NCBI GenBank assembly: GCA_021773075.1
Contig: JAJFKT010000010.1
Coordinates: 475,120-539,119 of the forward strand
Reading direction: 5' to 3'
DNA from: Woeseiaceae bacterium
GTDB lineage: Bacteria; Pseudomonadota; Gammaproteobacteria; Steroidobacterales; Woeseiaceae
DNA length: 64,000 bases
Below, one piece after another: positions 8,521-16,630 of this stretch; within the stretch, counting starts at the first letter, position 1; every line of letters starts with the position of its first letter. Made by a program: the position numbers and the translations under genes. Below the pieces are notes generated by a model. That model worked only from the letters and a program-made list of their open reading frames with translations, was not told where the DNA came from and ran no database searches.

Positions 8521-9594
8521 ATGAGCACCAAGGTACTTTTTATTGACCGCGACGGCACTTTAATCGAGGAACCGGAAGACTTTCAGGTTGATGAGCTTGG
8601 CAAGGTTCAACTTGTGCAGGGAGTAATTCCAGCGCTGCTGGAACTGGCACAGCACGGTTACCGATTCGTCATGGTTAGCAATCAGGATGGTCTCGGCACG
8701 GACGCATTTCCACAAAACGTTTTTGATTCCTGCCACGAGCATGCGATGCAACTCTTCACGAGCCAGGGAATTACATTCGACGAAGTCTTTATCTGCCCAC
8801 ACCTGCCGGACGAGAATTGTGGATGTCGTAAACCACGTACTGGATTGTTAACTCGCTATCTTGCATCTACAGATATCAATTTGTCTTTGTCCGCTGTGAT
8901 TGGTGACCGGCTCACTGATATGCAACTAGCAGAACGCATCGGCGTTAGCGGTCTACTGACCAATTGCGATGAACCTGCAGCGCAGACATGGCCGCGCATT
9001 GTCGAGTTACTTTGTTATGCAGATCGAATCGCAACGGTCACTCGCGACACAAATGAAACCAGAATATCGGCGTCCGTCAATCTCGACTCGGCGGCATCAG
9101 CCGAGATCGATACAGGAATCGGCTTTTTCGATCACATGCTTGAACAGATTTCCAAACACGGTGGATTTGGACTGCAACTGCGTTGTGATGGAGACCTGGA
9201 CGTCGACGAGCATCATACTGTTGAAGATGCGGCGATCTGTCTAGGTGGCGCCTTGCGAGAGGCACTGGACAACAAATTCGGCATCGGCCGATACGGCTTC
9301 CTGCTACCAATGGATGAAAGTGAAGCCAAGGTCGCCCTCGACCTGTCCGGGCGTGCCGCGTTTGAGTTTTCGGCGAAATTTCCGCGCCAAAACGTCGGTG
9401 AACTGTCAACAGAGATGGTCGAACATTTCTTCCGCTCCCTGGCTGAATCCCTGGGAGCGGCGCTGCATATCGAAGTGAGCGGTGAAAACACGCACCACAT
9501 GATTGAGGCTTGTTTCAAATCTGTCGGTCGCGCATTGCGTCAGGCGATCGATCGCTCAGGTACCGAGTTGCCTTCGACCAAAGGTGCGTTGTAG
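8521..9594 (+). CDS. hisB: Bifunctional histidinol-phosphatase / imidazoleglycerol-phosphate dehydratase
   Basis: 357 residues, the fused enteric-type HisB. The N-terminal ~165 residues are a HAD phosphatase with the nucleophile motif FIDRDGT (D9, D11) and a zinc-type cysteine/histidine loop CPHLPDENCGCRKP. The C-terminal ~190 residues are IGP dehydratase, recognised by DTGIGFFDHML and DEHHTVEDAAICLG, whose His/Glu residues bind manganese, and a second HHMIEACFK motif. The fusion is typical of Gammaproteobacteria. It is followed by hisH after two bases. Confidence 0.97.
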   Translation: MSTKVLFIDRDGTLIEEPEDFQVDELGKVQLVQGVIPALLELAQHGYRFVMVSNQDGLGTDAFPQNVFDSCHEHAMQLFTSQGITFDEVFICPHLPDENCGCRKPRTGLLTRYLASTDINLSLSAVIGDRLTDMQLAERIGVSGLLTNCDEPAAQTWPRIVELLCYADRIATVTRDTNETRISASVNLDSAASAEIDTGIGFFDHMLEQISKHGGFGLQLRCDGDLDVDEHHTVEDAAICLGGALREALDNKFGIGRYGFLLPMDESEAKVALDLSGRAAFEFSAKFPRQNVGELSTEMVEHFFRSLAESLGAALHIEVSGENTHHMIEACFKSVGRALRQAIDRSGTELPSTKGAL

Positions 9595-9596
9595 TC

Positions 9597-10193
9597 ATGC
9601 AAGTCGCGATCATCGATAGCGGTGGCGCAAATATCGCGTCCTTGCAATTCGCTTTCGAGAGGATCGGCGTAGCTGCACTTCTGACAACCGACACCAATGT
9701 GATCAAGACCGCGGATCGAGTGCTGCTACCCGGCGTCGGGGCGGCCCGCGACGCAATGACACGACTTCGGGATGCGGACTTGATCGATACAATCCGAGCG
9801 CTTAGACAACCGGTATTAGGCATCTGTCTCGGCATGCAGCTACTCTGCGATGCCTCTGAGGAAGAAAATGTTGACTGTCTCGGAGTCCTGCCTGGTGTGG
9901 TGACGAAGCTTGAGGTGGCAACAGATTACCCAGTCCCAAACATGGGTTGGTGCCGCACGAAAAACCTGGCGGCGCATCCCTTGATGCGAAACATTGGCGA
10001 TGGCAGCTTCTTTTATTACCTGCACAGTTATGCGCTACCGGTTTCACAGAATACTGTCGCTACCGCGGCCCACACCGAAATTTTTTCTGCTGTCGTCTCA
10101 CATGAGAATTTCGTTGCCGCGCAATTTCATCCGGAACTATCCTCATCCGCGGGTGCCCAATTGCTGAAGAATTTTGTACAGGTGGGCTCATGA
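9597..10193 (+). CDS. hisH: Imidazole glycerol phosphate synthase, glutaminase subunit
   Basis: 198 residues from ATG 9597. HisH is a class I glutamine amidotransferase that feeds ammonia to HisF. The nucleophile is C77 in GICLGMQLLC, and the His-Glu pair of the triad is in AAQFHPELSS near residue 180. A longer reading frame from 9510 is only hisB sequence in another frame. The stop overlaps the hisA start by four bases. Confidence 0.96.
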   Translation: MQVAIIDSGGANIASLQFAFERIGVAALLTTDTNVIKTADRVLLPGVGAARDAMTRLRDADLIDTIRALRQPVLGICLGMQLLCDASEEENVDCLGVLPGVVTKLEVATDYPVPNMGWCRTKNLAAHPLMRNIGDGSFFYYLHSYALPVSQNTVATAAHTEIFSAVVSHENFVAAQFHPELSSSAGAQLLKNFVQVGS

Positions 10194-10930
10194 GAATAAT
10201 TCCGGCGATCGACCTAAAGGATGGCAAATGTGTACGCCTCTATAAAGGAGACTTCGCGCAACAAACCGAATACAGCGCTAACCCAGCTGCTATCGGTCGG
10301 CGGTTTTCAAGCCTTGATGTTCAGGATCTGCACATAGTCGATCTCGACGGTGCGCAGTCCGGCACACAGAGCAACCATGCCATCGTCACAGAAATTGCCG
10401 CTCAGTCCGGTCTTGATGTGCAATTGGGTGGTGGTATTCGCGACCGCAAAGATGTTGTCCGTTGGTTCGATGCTGGCGTTAGCCGCTGTGTCGTCGGCAG
10501 TCTTGCTATTGATCATCCCGCCAAGGTCTGCGAGTGGATGAAGGAATTTGGCCTGGAGAGAATTGTGTTAGCTCTGGACGTCAAACTGGACAAGGCTGGT
10601 ACGCCCCTGCTCGCAACCCACGGCTGGACCCGGGATTCGGGCGTTTCACTTTGGGAATGCATCGACGCCTTTCGAGACGTCGGCGCAAGACACGTCCTGT
10701 GCACCGACGTTGCAAGAGATGGAGCGATGGTCGGACCCAATATTGAATTATACGAGGATATTCTCAGGCGCTATCCAGAGCTCGAATTGCAGGCATCCGG
10801 TGGCGTACGCGATATCACAGATATTCGCGCGCTGTCCGAAAAAGGTGTCCCGGCCGCAATTACAGGTCGTGCGCTCCTCGACGGCAAAATTAGCGACGCT
10901 GAGGTGACATCATTCCGGCAAAACGCATAA
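10190..10930 (+). CDS. hisA: ProFAR isomerase
   Basis: 246 residues, (beta/alpha)8 barrel that isomerises ProFAR to PRFAR. The two catalytic Asp regions are present: [17 protein letters not shown] at the N-terminus and [13 protein letters not shown] in the second half, with phosphate loops GGGIRD and ASGGVRD. The C-terminal codons overlap hisF by 19 bases, and the hisF ribosome site (GAGGTG, 10901-10906) is inside hisA. Confidence 0.96.
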   Translation: MRIIPAIDLKDGKCVRLYKGDFAQQTEYSANPAAIGRRFSSLDVQDLHIVDLDGAQSGTQSNHAIVTEIAAQSGLDVQLGGGIRDRKDVVRWFDAGVSRCVVGSLAIDHPAKVCEWMKEFGLERIVLALDVKLDKAGTPLLATHGWTRDSGVSLWECIDAFRDVGARHVLCTDVARDGAMVGPNIELYEDILRRYPELELQASGGVRDITDIRALSEKGVPAAITGRALLDGKISDAEVTSFRQNA

Positions 10931-11679
10931 TCCCGTGCCTGGACGTTCGCGACGGTGTTGTCGTTAAGGGCGTGCAATTTAGCAACCACAAGGTCGTCGG
11001 CGATATTCTTGATCTCGCAGGAAGATACTGTGAGGAAGGGGCCGACGAGCTGGTGTTCTATGACATCACGGCAAGCCCCGATGGCCGAACAGTCGATAGG
11101 GGATGGGTAAGCGGCGTCGCAGCAGTACTTGATGTTCCCTTTTGTGTTGCCGGTGGTATCAAGTCAGTGGCGGATGCTGAGGATGTCCTCAATAAAGGCG
11201 CAGATAAGATCTCCATCAACTCCCCCGCTCTGGCGAACCCTGATTTGATCGGCCAGCTGGCCAAACGCTTCGGTTCACAATGTGTCGTCATCGGCATTGA
11301 CAGTCGCGACGAAGACCGGGGCTATTATGTCTATCAAAATACCGGAGACCCTGACAAGAGCGCGGCTGCTGATCGATTGACCATCGATTGGGTAACAGAG
11401 GTACAGGACCGAGGCGCGGGAGAGATCGTCCTCAACTGTATGAATCAGGATGGCGTCCGTCGCGGCTACGATACTGATCAGTTAGCAATGATGCGTACGA
11501 AATGCAGCGTTCCGTTGATTGCATCTGGTGGTGCTGGCGAAATGCCACACTTCGCGGATGTTTTTCGAGTCGCGAATGTCGACGGCGCACTCGCAGCAAG
11601 TGTCTTTCACAGTGCCGAAATCAACATCGGTCATCTAAAAAACTACTTGGCTGAGAACAACATCAGCGTTCGAAAATGA
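10912..11679 (+). CDS. hisF: Imidazole glycerol phosphate synthase, cyclase subunit (ATT start)
   Basis: 255 residues if begun at ATT 10912. HisF closes the imidazole ring and releases AICAR. The first ATG/GTG/TTG in frame is GTG 10972, which would remove [13 protein letters not shown], including the catalytic Asp. An in-frame TGA precedes at 10898-10902, so the real start must lie between. ATT 10912 places the catalytic residue exactly at D11, the canonical number, and has GAGGTG five bases upstream. ATC 10909 is the only close alternative. The second catalytic Asp is in [10 protein letters not shown] and the barrel motifs [14 protein letters not shown] and LIASGGAG follow. A single-base sequence error is possible but not needed. 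Confidence 0.9.
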   Translation: MPAKRIIPCLDVRDGVVVKGVQFSNHKVVGDILDLAGRYCEEGADELVFYDITASPDGRTVDRGWVSGVAAVLDVPFCVAGGIKSVADAEDVLNKGADKISINSPALANPDLIGQLAKRFGSQCVVIGIDSRDEDRGYYVYQNTGDPDKSAAADRLTIDWVTEVQDRGAGEIVLNCMNQDGVRRGYDTDQLAMMRTKCSVPLIASGGAGEMPHFADVFRVANVDGALAASVFHSAEINIGHLKNYLAENNISVRK

Positions 11680-11686
11680 GGAAAAG

Positions 11687-11986
11687 ATGAGTTATTCGGA
11701 AATAAGTTTTCTTGATGATTTGCAGCAGATTATCAATGATCGCTTGCGCGAACCAAGTGACGAGAGTTACACGGCACGCCTCAGAAAAGCTGGAACGAAG
11801 CGAATCGCACAAAAAGTCGGCGAAGAAGGTGTTGAGCTGGCACTCGCCGCCACGTCTGGCGATAAAGAAGAAATTGTCGACGAGGCGGCTGATCTCCTTT
11901 ATCACGTAATCGTCTTGCTCGCCGATCAGGAACTTGAATTAAAAGATGTCTGTGATCGACTGCGTACCCGCCATTTAACATCCTAA
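11687..11986 (+). CDS. hisE: Phosphoribosyl-ATP pyrophosphatase, stand-alone
   Basis: 99 residues. HisE hydrolyses PR-ATP to PR-AMP. The family core is clear: SYTARLRKAGTKRIAQKVGEEGVELALAA followed by EEIVDEAADLLYHVIVLL, with the acidic residues that bind magnesium. In many relatives this domain is the C-terminal half of HisIE; here there is no HisI (PR-AMP cyclohydrolase) domain before it, and hisI is not elsewhere in the window. An AGGAAAAG site precedes ATG 11687. It ends the his cluster, three bases from the convergent lysAC stop. Confidence 0.95.
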   Translation: MSYSEISFLDDLQQIINDRLREPSDESYTARLRKAGTKRIAQKVGEEGVELALAATSGDKEEIVDEAADLLYHVIVLLADQELELKDVCDRLRTRHLTS

Positions 11987-11989
11987 AAG

Positions 11990-14632
11990 CTAAAGGACGA
12001 TTTCCTCAGCGACGTCGCGCAAATTATACTGCGAGCTCATGACGTAACCATAAGCGCCTGCATTAGCGATCAGAATAATGTCACCTTCCGAAGTTGGCGG
12101 CAGCAATCTATCACTGCCCAGTCGATCGCCTGTCTCGCAAATTGGCCCTACCACTGTCACGGTCTCGCTAGGGGCCTCGTCCGCGCGCGTAAGATTGACG
12201 ATCTCATGATACGAGCCGTACAGGGCCGGCCTGATCAAAGAGTTCATTCCTGTGCCGACGCCAATGTATTGCATCTCACCCTTGCCTTTCGTCTGCGTAC
12301 AACGTGTCAGCAATACGCCAGCTCTGGCAACAAGGAATCGTCCCGGCTCGAGCCATAATTTGAACTGTGGATAGGTCTCACGAATCTCAGCCAGCGTTTC
12401 ATCCAGTCTGGCAACGTCAAACTCTTTGTCGCCCGGCTTCTCGGGCACGCCAAGACCTCCGCCGAGGTCGATAGTCTTCACATTTGGAAAACGCTCCGCG
12501 ATCAGTACCAGCTCGCCAGCAACGCTACGCCAGTTATTCGGGTCCAGAATGCCGCTGCCACTGTGCGCATGTATGCCTGTGACTTCAGCGCCTGCAGCCG
12601 CTACTAATCTTGCGAGTTCATCAACCTCAAACCGGGGGACACCAAATTTTGAATGTACTCCCGCGGTCTTTACGTGTTCATGGTGGCCACGTCCCTGCCC
12701 CGGATCGACGCGAATAAACAACTGTTTGCCCTTAAATATCTCTGGCCATGCCTGCAGTGGATACAGGTTATCAAGCGTAACCTGCAGGCCTTTTGCCAAT
12801 GCCCACTGGTATTCCTCACGGGGTGCGAAGTTCGGCGTGAATAGAATTCGCCCGATATCGAAATCCGGGATCTCGCGCTCCAGCCACTCAACCTCACCCG
12901 GGGAAACACATTCGAAATCCACGCCCTCACCGGCCAGTGTGCGCAATAGATCAGGATTAAAATTGGCCTTTACCGCATACAGAATACGATCGACATTTCT
13001 TAATCCAAGCAAGCTACGCGCAGCATCAGTCACGCTGTCTCGATCATAAACATAAGCGTTTAATTGACCCTCAGCGACTTGTAGTAGTTGTTCGCGCTTC
13101 TTCATCCACCAGGCATCAGGTCGTCTCACTGACGGCTCATCACTTGCGAATAATCGCTCCCAACTACGACCAAAAACGCTGCCAGATCCGCTCTTGCGAA
13201 TAATCGTTGCATGCAGCTTGCCAACGAGACGCGGGCCCTGCTGCTTATCGACGACAAAGCTCAGATTCAGATCATTTGCCGCTTGCGACATCAGGTGTAT
13301 TCGCTCTTCTTCGAATACTTCGAGCGCCGGGGCAAGACGAGGAATAATTGTGCGAATTTTACGGCCGACCAGGCTGACGGCAGAGCAATTCGAGATGACC
13401 CGTACCCGACACAGTTTTTCGAGATCATCGACCAAGGCTTCCTCGACATCATCGGACAGCATTCCGTCCGATGTGTCGATTGATACGGTGACGTTTGTTT
13501 CCGAAGTCGAAACAAGATCGACCGACACGCCATTGTCGCTGAACGCCTTGAATGCTTTGGCAAGGAATCCGACCTCGTGCCACATACCGACGCCGTCCAT
13601 GGAAATGAGGGTCAGGCCATTGCGGATACAAATACCCTTAACTTGCGGCTCAACTTCTTCCGTGATGGACGAAATTACTGTGCCGGCGATCTCAGGGTTG
13701 CTGGTGCTGCGAATAAACAACGGTATACGTGACTCACGCACAGGCGTAATGCAGCGCGGATGTAGCACTGAACTACCCGCCGACGCCAGCTCTTGCGCCT
13801 CGTCGTAATGCAGGGCAACGAGCAATCGGGCAGACGGTACAACCTTAGGATCCGCCGAAAACATTCCTGGCACATCGGTCCAGACCTCGAGTCTGCGCGC
13901 TTGCAGCTTCGCTGCGAAATAAGAGGCAGACGTGTCTGAGCCGCCCCTGCCGAGCAAAACAGTCTCGCCGTTTTTGTTTCTGGCAATAAAGCCCTGTGTC
14001 AGAATAATTTTCTTGTGTGCCGACAGTACAAGCTCCAGGTTCTGGTCGGGCTCAAAGTCACACGTCGCCGATAGATAGGCAGCGGATGTTTGTCTGGCAG
14101 AATGTGGCAAGCTGGTGAGCAGATCGCGGGCATCGGACCATTGAACTGGCAGGGATTGCGACTCCAGGTAGGCGGCCCCAAGGCGCGTTGCCATCAATTC
14201 ACCTAAGGCCATGATTCGAACACGCACACGAACGCTAACCTCCCTAACCAGGCGCACACCGGCAACAAGTTGCTCTAACTCATGCAGCGTGTCATCGAGC
14301 ATAATCGGCCCATCAAGGCCCAGCGTTTCTGCCAATTGGTAATGCTGAACGCGAATATTATCCAGTGCATCCGATGGATTATCGGCAACTGCGGATTTGA
14401 GCAGTCCTTCAAGCGAGTTCGAGACACCTTTGAGTGCGGAATGAACAACCACTGGACGGAGACCGCTATTAAGGCGCTGTCGCAATAAACTGGCGATTGT
14501 TTTCCAGTTCTCAGCGCAGGAGACACTACTACCTCCAAACTTCATCACGACCCACTCTGATTCTGCGATGTCTTTCGACGCGCCTAGTAATGCGCTATTT
14601 TCAAAACTGGCTTCTTCGACCGCTGGATTCAT
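11990..14632 (-). CDS. lysAC: Bifunctional aspartate kinase / diaminopimelate decarboxylase
   Basis: 880 residues joining the first and last enzymes of lysine synthesis. Residues ~27-475 are aspartokinase: KFGGSS at 31-36, LLGRGGSDTSA near 227-236, and a C-terminal ACT region with VDLVSTSETNVTVSID near 371-385. Residues ~510-880 are DAP decarboxylase, fold type III: the PLP lysine is K555 in LYAVKANFNP, followed by HAHSGSG, DLGGGLGVPE, EPGRFLVARAG and the CETGDRL motif of the partner active site. Such fusions are described from Xanthomonas and Xylella. It starts at ATG 14632, about ten bases after an intrinsic terminator, so its leader likely controls it. The gene converges on hisE. Confidence 0.96.
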   Translation of the reverse strand: MNPAVEEASFENSALLGASKDIAESEWVVMKFGGSSVSCAENWKTIASLLRQRLNSGLRPVVVHSALKGVSNSLEGLLKSAVADNPSDALDNIRVQHYQLAETLGLDGPIMLDDTLHELEQLVAGVRLVREVSVRVRVRIMALGELMATRLGAAYLESQSLPVQWSDARDLLTSLPHSARQTSAAYLSATCDFEPDQNLELVLSAHKKIILTQGFIARNKNGETVLLGRGGSDTSASYFAAKLQARRLEVWTDVPGMFSADPKVVPSARLLVALHYDEAQELASAGSSVLHPRCITPVRESRIPLFIRSTSNPEIAGTVISSITEEVEPQVKGICIRNGLTLISMDGVGMWHEVGFLAKAFKAFSDNGVSVDLVSTSETNVTVSIDTSDGMLSDDVEEALVDDLEKLCRVRVISNCSAVSLVGRKIRTIIPRLAPALEVFEEERIHLMSQAANDLNLSFVVDKQQGPRLVGKLHATIIRKSGSGSVFGRSWERLFASDEPSVRRPDAWWMKKREQLLQVAEGQLNAYVYDRDSVTDAARSLLGLRNVDRILYAVKANFNPDLLRTLAGEGVDFECVSPGEVEWLEREIPDFDIGRILFTPNFAPREEYQWALAKGLQVTLDNLYPLQAWPEIFKGKQLFIRVDPGQGRGHHEHVKTAGVHSKFGVPRFEVDELARLVAAAGAEVTGIHAHSGSGILDPNNWRSVAGELVLIAERFPNVKTIDLGGGLGVPEKPGDKEFDVARLDETLAEIRETYPQFKLWLEPGRFLVARAGVLLTRCTQTKGKGEMQYIGVGTGMNSLIRPALYGSYHEIVNLTRADEAPSETVTVVGPICETGDRLGSDRLLPPTSEGDIILIANAGAYGYVMSSQYNLRDVAEEIVL

Positions 14633-14642
14633 TTAATCTCTC

Positions 14643-14677
14643 AAAAAAAAACCCGCAAGGATGACCTGGCGGGTTTG
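14643..14677 (-). terminator. Intrinsic terminator just before the lysAC start
   Basis: On the minus strand AAACCCGC (14676-14669), a 12-base loop and GCGGGTTT (14656-14649) form a perfect 8-bp stem that runs into a tract of about nine U residues. It ends ten bases before the lysAC ATG. In this position it can only act on transcripts entering lysAC, so an attenuator is more likely than a gene-end terminator, although it could also end an independent small RNA or ilvD read-through. Confidence 0.85.
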
Positions 14678-14723
14678 TTGACAATGTCCGAGCTTTATAT
14701 TTACCCGGTACAGTTGCCACTCG

Positions 14724-14806
14724 CACCCACGCACCTCTGGCGCGCCTTTTCATTATTGTGTTTTATAGCACCGAGATTATCGATGCATTGGCACAATACG
14801 TGGGTG
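14724..14806 (-). ncRNA. Candidate structured leader RNA (possible riboswitch) of lysAC
   Basis: Read on the minus strand, three nested perfect or near-perfect helices occur: P1 CACCCACG (14806-14799) with CGTGGGTG (14731-14724); P2 TATTGTG (14798-14792) with CACAATA (14760-14754), directly continuous with P1 on its 5' side; P3 GCATCGA (14786-14780) with TCGGTGC (14774-14768), one G-U pair and a 5-base loop. The 22-base joining segment between P2 and P1 holds the unpaired AGGCGCGCCAGAGGTG-type sequence. It lies between a predicted promoter and the terminator before lysAC. It does not follow the order of the known lysine riboswitch. The folding is seen by pairing; the regulatory role is inferred. 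Confidence 0.55.
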
Positions 14807-14826
14807 TCGTAAAAAGTCATCGACGC

Positions 14827-14855
14827 AGTAGAGCGGACATCACAGAAAAGGTCAA
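14827..14855 (-). promoter_or_regulatory. Predicted promoter of the lysAC leader
   Basis: On the minus strand TTGACC (14855-14850), 17 bases, TCTACT (14832-14827). The start point would fall near 14820, about 14 bases before the first helix of the structured leader and 188 bases before the lysAC ATG. It is located just inside the gap after ilvD, so lysAC can be expressed independently. Confidence 0.5.
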
Positions 14856-14876
14856 GTCCGCCAGTGATTCTGCCCG

Positions 14877-16565
14877 TCAAACATCCCATGCGGGAGGGAT
14901 AGTAACCGCTCCCTCAGATGCAGACGACACGGCGCCCCGGTACTTCGCAAGCGCTCCACGTCTCACCGGAGACGGTGGCCGCACCCACTGTTTGCGCCGT
15001 ATTTCCAGCTCTTCCTCGCTGACATTGATGCTGATTTCCTTGCTTTCCGCATCAATTCGGAGCCTGTCTCCATTCTCTACAAGTGCAATAGGACCACCGA
15101 CGGCAGCTTCCGGCGTCACATGTCCGACTACAAAGCCATGACTGCCGCCCGAAAAACGCCCGTCGGTTATCAATGCAACGTCTTTGCCCAGTCCTTTGCC
15201 CATAATGGCACCGGTTGGACTCAACATTTCTCGCATTCCCGGCGCACCCTTCGGTCCCTCATAACGGATGACCAAAACGTCACCAGCCTGCACAGTATTG
15301 TCAAGAATAGCCTGCAGAGCATCTTCCTCCGAGTGAAATACTCTGGCGTTGCCCTCAAAATGAAGACCTTCCTTGCCCGTTATCTTCGCAACTGCGCCTT
15401 CCGGGGCGAGATTTCCGTAGAGGATAGCCAGATGACTGTCCGCTTTTATGGGCTTATCGAAATCCCGGACGATCTCCTGTCCCTCGGGGTAATCAGCAAC
15501 GCCAGCGAGATTCTCGGCAAGCGTTTTTCCGGATACAGTCATGCAATCGCCGTGCAACATTCCTGCATCCAGCATGCGCTTCATCAATGGCTGAATGCCG
15601 CCAATTTCTATGAGCTCAGACATCAGATATTTGCCGCTTGGTTTTACGTCCGCAAGCACGGGCGTCTTCGCGCCAATTCGGGTGAAGTCATCCAGCGAAA
15701 GCTCGACCTCTGCTTCGCGCGCGATTGCAAGAAGATGCAAAACGGCATTCGTCGAACCGCCCAGAGCGATAACAACGGCGATTGCATTCTCGAACGCTTC
15801 GCGCGTCATGATATCAAGTGGCTTAATATCTTCCCGGATGAGATTCATAACGGCCTCACCCGCGTGATTGCAGTCCGCCAGTTTGTCCAGAGATACGGCC
15901 TCTTGTGCTGAGCTGTTCGCGAGACTCATTCCCAAAGCCTCGATGGCTGATGCCATTGTATTTGCGGTGTACATTCCCCCGCACGCACCGGGTCCCGGAA
16001 TCGCGGTCCGTTCAACTTCAAGCAATTCCTCGTCCGATATCTTGCCACCGGACTTTGCACCAACCGCTTCGAATACGGAGACAATATCGCGCCGTTTGGC
16101 ACCGGGTTTGATCGTTCCGCCGTAAACAAAAACAGAGGGCCGATTCAGTCGCGCCATCGCCATTACACATGCCGGCATGTTCTTGTCGCAGCCACCAATG
16201 GCGATGACACCATCGAAGCCTTCAGCGCCTGTGACAGCTTCGATTGAATCCGCAATAATCTCGCGAGAAACCAGCGAGTAGCGCATTCCGGGTGTTCCCA
16301 TTGAGATGCCATCCGAAACACTGATCGTATTGAATATGACGCCTTTGCCGCCGGCGCTATCGGCACCTCTTGCGGCTTCCTCCGCCAAGCCACCAATGTG
16401 CATATTGCAGGGAGTAACCATGCTCCAGGTAGAAGCTATTCCGATTTGTGGACGCTGAAAATCATCCTCGGAAAAACCTACTGCTCGCAGCATTGCCCGG
16501 CTGGGGGCTTGTTCATCGCCATCAACAACAACGCGTGAATAGCGCCGCAGTTCTTTCTCACTCAT
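14877..16565 (-). CDS. ilvD: Dihydroxy-acid dehydratase
   Basis: 562 residues, standard short-type IlvD. It dehydrates 2,3-dihydroxy-isovalerate and -methylvalerate, the third step of valine and isoleucine synthesis, using an Fe-S cluster and magnesium. Motifs seen: [34 protein letters not shown], the cluster cysteine in [30 protein letters not shown], and the C-terminal [17 protein letters not shown]. It is followed after a gap of about 245 bases by lysAC and preceded by the kinase gene, 65 bases upstream. Confidence 0.97.
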   Translation of the reverse strand: MSEKELRRYSRVVVDGDEQAPSRAMLRAVGFSEDDFQRPQIGIASTWSMVTPCNMHIGGLAEEAARGADSAGGKGVIFNTISVSDGISMGTPGMRYSLVSREIIADSIEAVTGAEGFDGVIAIGGCDKNMPACVMAMARLNRPSVFVYGGTIKPGAKRRDIVSVFEAVGAKSGGKISDEELLEVERTAIPGPGACGGMYTANTMASAIEALGMSLANSSAQEAVSLDKLADCNHAGEAVMNLIREDIKPLDIMTREAFENAIAVVIALGGSTNAVLHLLAIAREAEVELSLDDFTRIGAKTPVLADVKPSGKYLMSELIEIGGIQPLMKRMLDAGMLHGDCMTVSGKTLAENLAGVADYPEGQEIVRDFDKPIKADSHLAILYGNLAPEGAVAKITGKEGLHFEGNARVFHSEEDALQAILDNTVQAGDVLVIRYEGPKGAPGMREMLSPTGAIMGKGLGKDVALITDGRFSGGSHGFVVGHVTPEAAVGGPIALVENGDRLRIDAESKEISINVSEEELEIRRKQWVRPPSPVRRGALAKYRGAVSSASEGAVTIPPAWDV

Positions 16566-16630
16566 GGTCTTGGGTTCGCTCCGTATATGGCCCGCAGGAT
16601 GCCTGGCCGGAGCAGAATTCTAGCAGCTAA

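Noticed and set aside
12426..13049. 207-codon open frame antisense to the lysAC decarboxylase part
   Set aside because: Composition follows the codon bias of the opposite strand gene, and no family motif is visible.
14724..14760. Lysine riboswitch (AGAGGTGCG) in the lysAC leader
   Set aside because: The nonamer is at the 3' side rather than the 5' start of the aptamer, and too few bases remain for the five-helix lysine fold.
14701..14889. 62-codon open frame overlapping the ilvD end and lysAC leader
   Set aside because: No ribosome site or leader-peptide pattern of lysine codons; it overlaps paired segments of the predicted RNA.
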